Shown here: positions 31,933 to 34,792 of the stretch, piece by piece
Layout of the letters: the number at the start of each line of letters is the position of its first letter
Numbering within the stretch: position 1 is the first letter of the stretch
Source: an uncultured Lachnospiraceae bacterium
GTDB lineage: Bacteria > Bacillota > Clostridia > Lachnospirales > Lachnospiraceae
Assembly: GCA_934402055.1 (NCBI GenBank)
Contig: CAKRTC010000025.1
Location: 1-34,792, forward strand
Direction of reading: 5' to 3'
Length of the DNA: 34,792 nucleotides
The notes under the pieces: generated by a model
Told to the model about the DNA's origin: nothing
Database searches by the model: none
Seen by the model: the letters and a program-made list of their open reading frames with translations, nothing else
Translations under genes and position numbers: made by a program

Positions 31933-32694
31933 ATGCTTACCAAGAGAATAATTCCTTGTCTCGATGTACGGGACGGCAGAGTGGTCAAGGGCGTGAATTT
32001 CGAAGGGCTGAATGATGTTTCATCGCCGATAGAGCTTGCACGCTATTATAGTGAAAACGGTGCCGACGAGCTGGTCTTTTATGATATAACGGCATCTGCC
32101 GAGGGCAGAAAGCTGTTTACCGATATATTGACGGAGGTGGCTCATCAGATATTTATACCGCTTACTGTGGGCGGCGGTATTAACAGTGTGGAGGACTTTG
32201 GCAGAGTCTTAAAATGCGGGGCCGACAAGGTTAGTGTAAACTCGGGAGCCATAAGGAATCCGAAGCTTATACCTGAGGCTGCAGCAAAATACGGCAATCA
32301 GTGCGTGGTCATCTCTGCCGACGTTAAGAGAGTAGACGGAGAGTTCAGAGTCTTTGCGAAGGGCGGAAGAGTCGATACGGGAATGGAGGCTATAAGCTGG
32401 ATCAGGTCCTGCGTAGATAACGGAGCCGGAGAGGTAGTGCTTAACTCAATAGATACCGACGGTGTAAAGAAAGGCTTTGATCTGGAGATGCTTGAAGCCG
32501 TAAGTAATGCCGTGGATGTTCCGGTAATAGCTTCCGGTGGAGCAGGCTCCATAGATGACTTTGTAAAGCTCTTCAAGACCTTGCCCAAAGTCGATGCCGG
32601 ACTTGCCGCTTCGATATTCCATTTCGGTGAGGTAAGCATAACGGAACTAAAGGATAAGCTGAGTCGTGAAGGCATAGCCATGAGACTTATGTAA
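31933..32694 (+). CDS. hisF: Imidazole glycerol phosphate synthase, cyclase subunit HisF
   Basis: HisF joins ammonia from HisH with PRFAR to make imidazoleglycerol phosphate and AICAR. The 253-residue (beta/alpha)8 barrel has the general acid D11 in RIIPCLDVRDGRVVKGVNFEG and the second catalytic aspartate in VVISADVKRVDG. Phosphate loops are LTVGGGINSVEDF and VIASGGAGSIDDF. It is preceded by AAGGAAAAAAG. hisIE starts 26 nt after its stop. Confidence 0.98.
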   Translation: MLTKRIIPCLDVRDGRVVKGVNFEGLNDVSSPIELARYYSENGADELVFYDITASAEGRKLFTDILTEVAHQIFIPLTVGGGINSVEDFGRVLKCGADKVSVNSGAIRNPKLIPEAAAKYGNQCVVISADVKRVDGEFRVFAKGGRVDTGMEAISWIRSCVDNGAGEVVLNSIDTDGVKKGFDLEMLEAVSNAVDVPVIASGGAGSIDDFVKLFKTLPKVDAGLAASIFHFGEVSITELKDKLSREGIAMRLM

Positions 32695-32720
32695 GATTGA
32701 TTATTTTTACGGGAGACGAT

Positions 32721-33371
32721 ATGATAAACATAGATGAACTTAAATTCGATGAAAAGGGACTTATTCCGGCGGTAGTAGTGGATGCCTACAGCAAGAAGGT
32801 GCTCACAGTTGCATATATGAATAAGGAGAGCCTAAGGATATCCATGGAAAAAGGACTTACCTGTTTCTGGAGCCGTTCCAGACAGGAACTCTGGCTGAAA
32901 GGTGAGACCTCAGGCAACTATCAGCATATAGTATCAATAACAGCAGATTGCGATAAGGACGCGCTTACAGTAGTTGTCGAAAAGGACGGTCCTGCCTGCC
33001 ACCTCGGTACGGATTCATGCTTTGAATATCCGGTTTGGCAGAGCGAGGAAAGACATGAGTTTTCTCTCGAGGGCTTGTATGAGCTGCTTGAAGGCAGAAA
33101 AAAGGATATGCCGGAAGGCTCTTATACTTCTTATCTCTTTGAAAAGGGTCTTGATAAGATACTTAAGAAGGTCGGAGAGGAATGTACAGAGGTCATTATT
33201 GCAGCCAAGGCTGAGGATAAGGCAGAGACTATATATGAGATCGCGGATCTTGCCTATCATGTAATGGTACTCATGGTAGAGAACGGAATCAGCGTTGAGG
33301 ATATACAAAAGGAGCTTGCATCACGTCACATCATCGATCACAAGGTCAAGCAGGAGAAGATGACTCATTAA
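32721..33371 (+). CDS. hisIE: Bifunctional phosphoribosyl-AMP cyclohydrolase / phosphoribosyl-ATP pyrophosphatase HisIE
   Basis: The fused protein catalyses steps two and three of histidine synthesis. The N-terminal HisI domain (about residues 1-110) has VLTVAYMNKESLRISMEKGLTCFWSRSRQELWLKGETSGN and the metal-binding DCDKDALTVVVEKDGPACHLGTDSCF. The C-terminal HisE domain (about 115-210) has EGSYTSYLFEKGLDKILKKVGEECTEVIIAAKAED and YEIADLAYHVMVLM. I choose ATG 32721 (216 residues), which has GGGAG 5-6 nt upstream and matches the usual N-terminus. A TTG at 32697 would add eight unsupported residues. It closes the contiguous his cluster. Confidence 0.95.
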   Translation: MINIDELKFDEKGLIPAVVVDAYSKKVLTVAYMNKESLRISMEKGLTCFWSRSRQELWLKGETSGNYQHIVSITADCDKDALTVVVEKDGPACHLGTDSCFEYPVWQSEERHEFSLEGLYELLEGRKKDMPEGSYTSYLFEKGLDKILKKVGEECTEVIIAAKAEDKAETIYEIADLAYHVMVLMVENGISVEDIQKELASRHIIDHKVKQEKMTH

Positions 33372-33459
33372 CTTTGATTTTTAATGCAGGCATTGAGCGG
33401 AAAAGGCAGCTTCTTAAGCAAAAGTGCTTTCATTAAGTATGGTATGATGCTTTGGTCTT

Positions 33460-33526
33460 ATGTCTAGGGCGGTTTCCAAGCTTAACAATTCTCCGGCGGC
33501 AGGCTCTTCGTCGAATTTTAGACATG
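33460..33526 (+). repeat. Palindromic repeat element, copy 2
   Basis: GGCGGTTTCCAAG...AATTCTCCG...TCGAATTTTAGACATG (33468-33526) is a diverged relative of copy 1 at 25071-25130. Its outer ends ATGTCTA (33460-33466) and TAGACAT (33519-33525) are a perfect inverted repeat, and AATTC and GAATT are symmetric inside. It lies in the 182-nt gap between hisIE and hisK. That gap also has a small AAGCA-AAAG-TGCTT hairpin near 33416-33429. Confidence 0.55.
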
Positions 33527-33553
33527 AATATCATAATATGCAGGTGACTAGAA

Positions 33554-34345
33554 ATGATTACAGCGGATTTTCATACTCATACCAAATACTGCGACGGCAA
33601 TAACACTCCCCGCGAGATGGTACTTCAAGCTATAGCCGACGGCATGACAGCCATCGGCTTCTCCGGTCATGCATATACTTCCTTTGACGTGGAATGGTGC
33701 ATGACACCGCAAGGAACCGAAGATTATATCAGAGAGATTGCCGGGCTGAAGGCGGAATTCGGAGATAAGATACGTATATATCACGGCACGGAATATGATT
33801 ATTATTCCGACGGACCAAAAGACAATATGGAATATATTATCGGCTCGGTGCATTATGTGGAAAAGGACGGTGTACGCCGCAGTATAGATGAGAGTCCGGA
33901 GTGCTTAAGAGCCATAGTAGACGAGATGTTTGACGGCGATCCCATTGCCTGTGCCGAAAGCTATTACGAGAATGTCGGCAATGTGGTCGAAAAGACCGGA
34001 GCGGATATTATCGGTCATTTTGATCTTATCTGTAAGTTTAATGAGGTCGATCATATGTTTGATACCTCTGATGCGCGTTATATCGCCGCATGGAAAAAGG
34101 CGGCAGACAAGCTGCTTGAGACGGGCAAGATATTTGAGATAAACACGGGAGCAATATCCAGAGGCTACAGAACCAAGCCTTATCCTGCCACCGATATAAT
34201 AGATTATATCGGTAAGCGAGGGGCAAGCTTCATCTTATCCAGCGACAGCCACAGCACAAAGACCTTGCGCTTCGGCTTTGATGAATGGGAACGATATATA
34301 ACAGAACGGGGATATAAGCTTGTAAGAGATCTCTTCGAGAGCTAA
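33554..34345 (+). CDS. hisK: Histidinol-phosphatase, PHP type (HisK/HisJ)
   Basis: The 263-residue PHP-domain protein has metal-binding motifs ADFHTHTKYCDGNN at the N-terminus, IGFSGHA, YHGTEYDYYSDG, YIIGSVHYVEKDG, DIIGHFDLICKFN and SFILSSDSH. These are typical of PHP-family histidinol-phosphatases that replace the HAD-type enzyme in Firmicutes. Because HisB here is monofunctional, this gene completes the pathway between HisC and HisD. It is separated from hisIE by the copy-2 repeat, so it may have separate transcription. The ATG at 33554 is preceded only by a weak AGGTGACTAG site. Confidence 0.9.
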   Translation: MITADFHTHTKYCDGNNTPREMVLQAIADGMTAIGFSGHAYTSFDVEWCMTPQGTEDYIREIAGLKAEFGDKIRIYHGTEYDYYSDGPKDNMEYIIGSVHYVEKDGVRRSIDESPECLRAIVDEMFDGDPIACAESYYENVGNVVEKTGADIIGHFDLICKFNEVDHMFDTSDARYIAAWKKAADKLLETGKIFEINTGAISRGYRTKPYPATDIIDYIGKRGASFILSSDSHSTKTLRFGFDEWERYITERGYKLVRDLFES

Positions 34346-34382
34346 AGCAGGCTTTAATACAATATTATAGAGTGAGTGGTGA

Positions 34383-34548
34383 CAAAGCTTTGGAAGACTT
34401 AGGTCTTTAATGAACTGCGTTGTACTTCAAAGCTTTTCAGGGGCTGGTGCGTGATGCATCGGTCTCTATTATAATCCCCTGATTTCGAAACAAAAGTTTC
34501 TCATCAGTCCCAGCCCACCCACAGCGGTAGCTTCTGCTGTGCAGAAGC
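34383..34548 (+). other. Multi-hairpin intergenic region after hisK
   Basis: No gene is supported from 34346 to the end (447 nt). Hairpins here are: AAGAC-TTAG-GTCTT (34394-34407); GGGCTGG (34441-34447) with CCAGCCC (34510-34516), enclosing CTGAT...GAAAC-AAAA-GTTTC...ATCAG (34479-34507); and GCTTCTGC-TGT-GCAGAAGC (34530-34548). CAAAGCTTT occurs twice (about 34383 and 34428). None ends in a U-tract, so simple termination is unlikely. It may be a structured RNA or a degenerate repeat element. Confidence 0.4.
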
Positions 34549-34670
34549 AAAAGAATGTATTGCGATATTTCGATAATTATCAGATATGTAAGTTTCAGGA
34601 TATTAAATCCAAACATAACTGAAAAATGCAGATATATTTTCATCAACACAGAAAAAATTGTTTACATAAA

Positions 34671-34728
34671 ATGTACAAAAATAGGAAAACAATAATGTAC
34701 ATTATTCAAAAGCAAGATATGCTATACT
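34671..34728 (+). promoter_or_regulatory. Promoter with palindromic operator for a gene beyond the window
   Basis: TGCTATACT gives an extended -10 (TATACT at 34723-34728). A perfect 16-bp palindrome, AATAATGTACATTATT (34691-34706), covers the expected -35 position. A second ATGTACA lies at 34671-34677, in TACAT-AAA-ATGTA. This layout suggests a repressed or activated promoter reading rightward. The regulator cannot be identified. Confidence 0.45.
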
Positions 34729-34792
34729 CCAATCAAAGCATAAATCATTTCTAAACATCAATTCTTAGAGCTGCAAAGGCAGCCGTCCGAAT

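Overview
The window looks like a chromosomal segment of a Clostridia bacterium, most likely Lachnospiraceae. The reasons are: Gram-positive style lipoprotein signals, strong AGGAGG-type ribosome binding sites, sigma-A type promoters, heavy use of AGA, ATA and CTT codons, a short-form HisG paired with HisZ, a PHP-type histidinol-phosphatase, and a radC-mreC-mreD-mrdA-rodA-mgsA gene order. I cannot name the genus. Every gene I support is on the + strand. I see no tRNA, rRNA, insertion sequence, prophage or CRISPR array.

Region 1 (1-11.1 kb) holds a 5'-truncated FAD-dependent dehydrogenase, a DUF896/YnzC small protein behind a structured leader, a HAD phosphatase, then the RNA modification and mismatch repair block miaB, mutS, mutL, miaA, and a PLP enzyme of the methionine gamma-lyase-like 'aluminium resistance' family. 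Several starts and stops overlap, which suggests translational coupling. Directly after the PLP gene, and overlapping its stop codon, is a 20-codon mini-ORF. It repeats 18 internal codons of that gene, and all five base differences are synonymous.

Region 2 (11.2-19.3 kb) is a cell-shape and wall cluster behind a strong terminator: radC, mreC, mreD, a PBP2 with a large insertion, and rodA from its own promoter. It ends with an mgsA homologue whose catalytic aspartate is replaced by glutamine, and a lipoprotein D-Ala-D-Ala carboxypeptidase. mreB is not in the cluster.

Region 3 (19.3-24.9 kb) holds a promoter-driven pair made of a small P-loop protein and a membrane-anchored HlyD-like protein, closed by a terminator. 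A COG2984/TrpX-type ABC transporter operon follows: lipoprotein binding protein, intercistronic RNA hairpin, permease, ATPase. It ends with a previously unlisted 29-residue single-pass membrane peptide that has a perfect Shine-Dalgarno.

Region 4 (24.9-34.8 kb) begins with a candidate small RNA that has its own promoter and U-tract, and a palindromic repeat. The histidine operon follows: hisZ, hisG, hisD, hisC, hisB, hisH, hisA, hisF, hisIE. It supplies the PRPP-to-histidine pathway. A second, diverged copy of the palindromic repeat separates it from hisK, which supplies the missing histidinol-phosphatase. Several his spacers are unusually long (about 140-180 nt) and rich in hairpins or short repeats. 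The last 447 nt carry no gene but hold a multi-hairpin region and a palindrome-overlapped promoter for a gene beyond the window.
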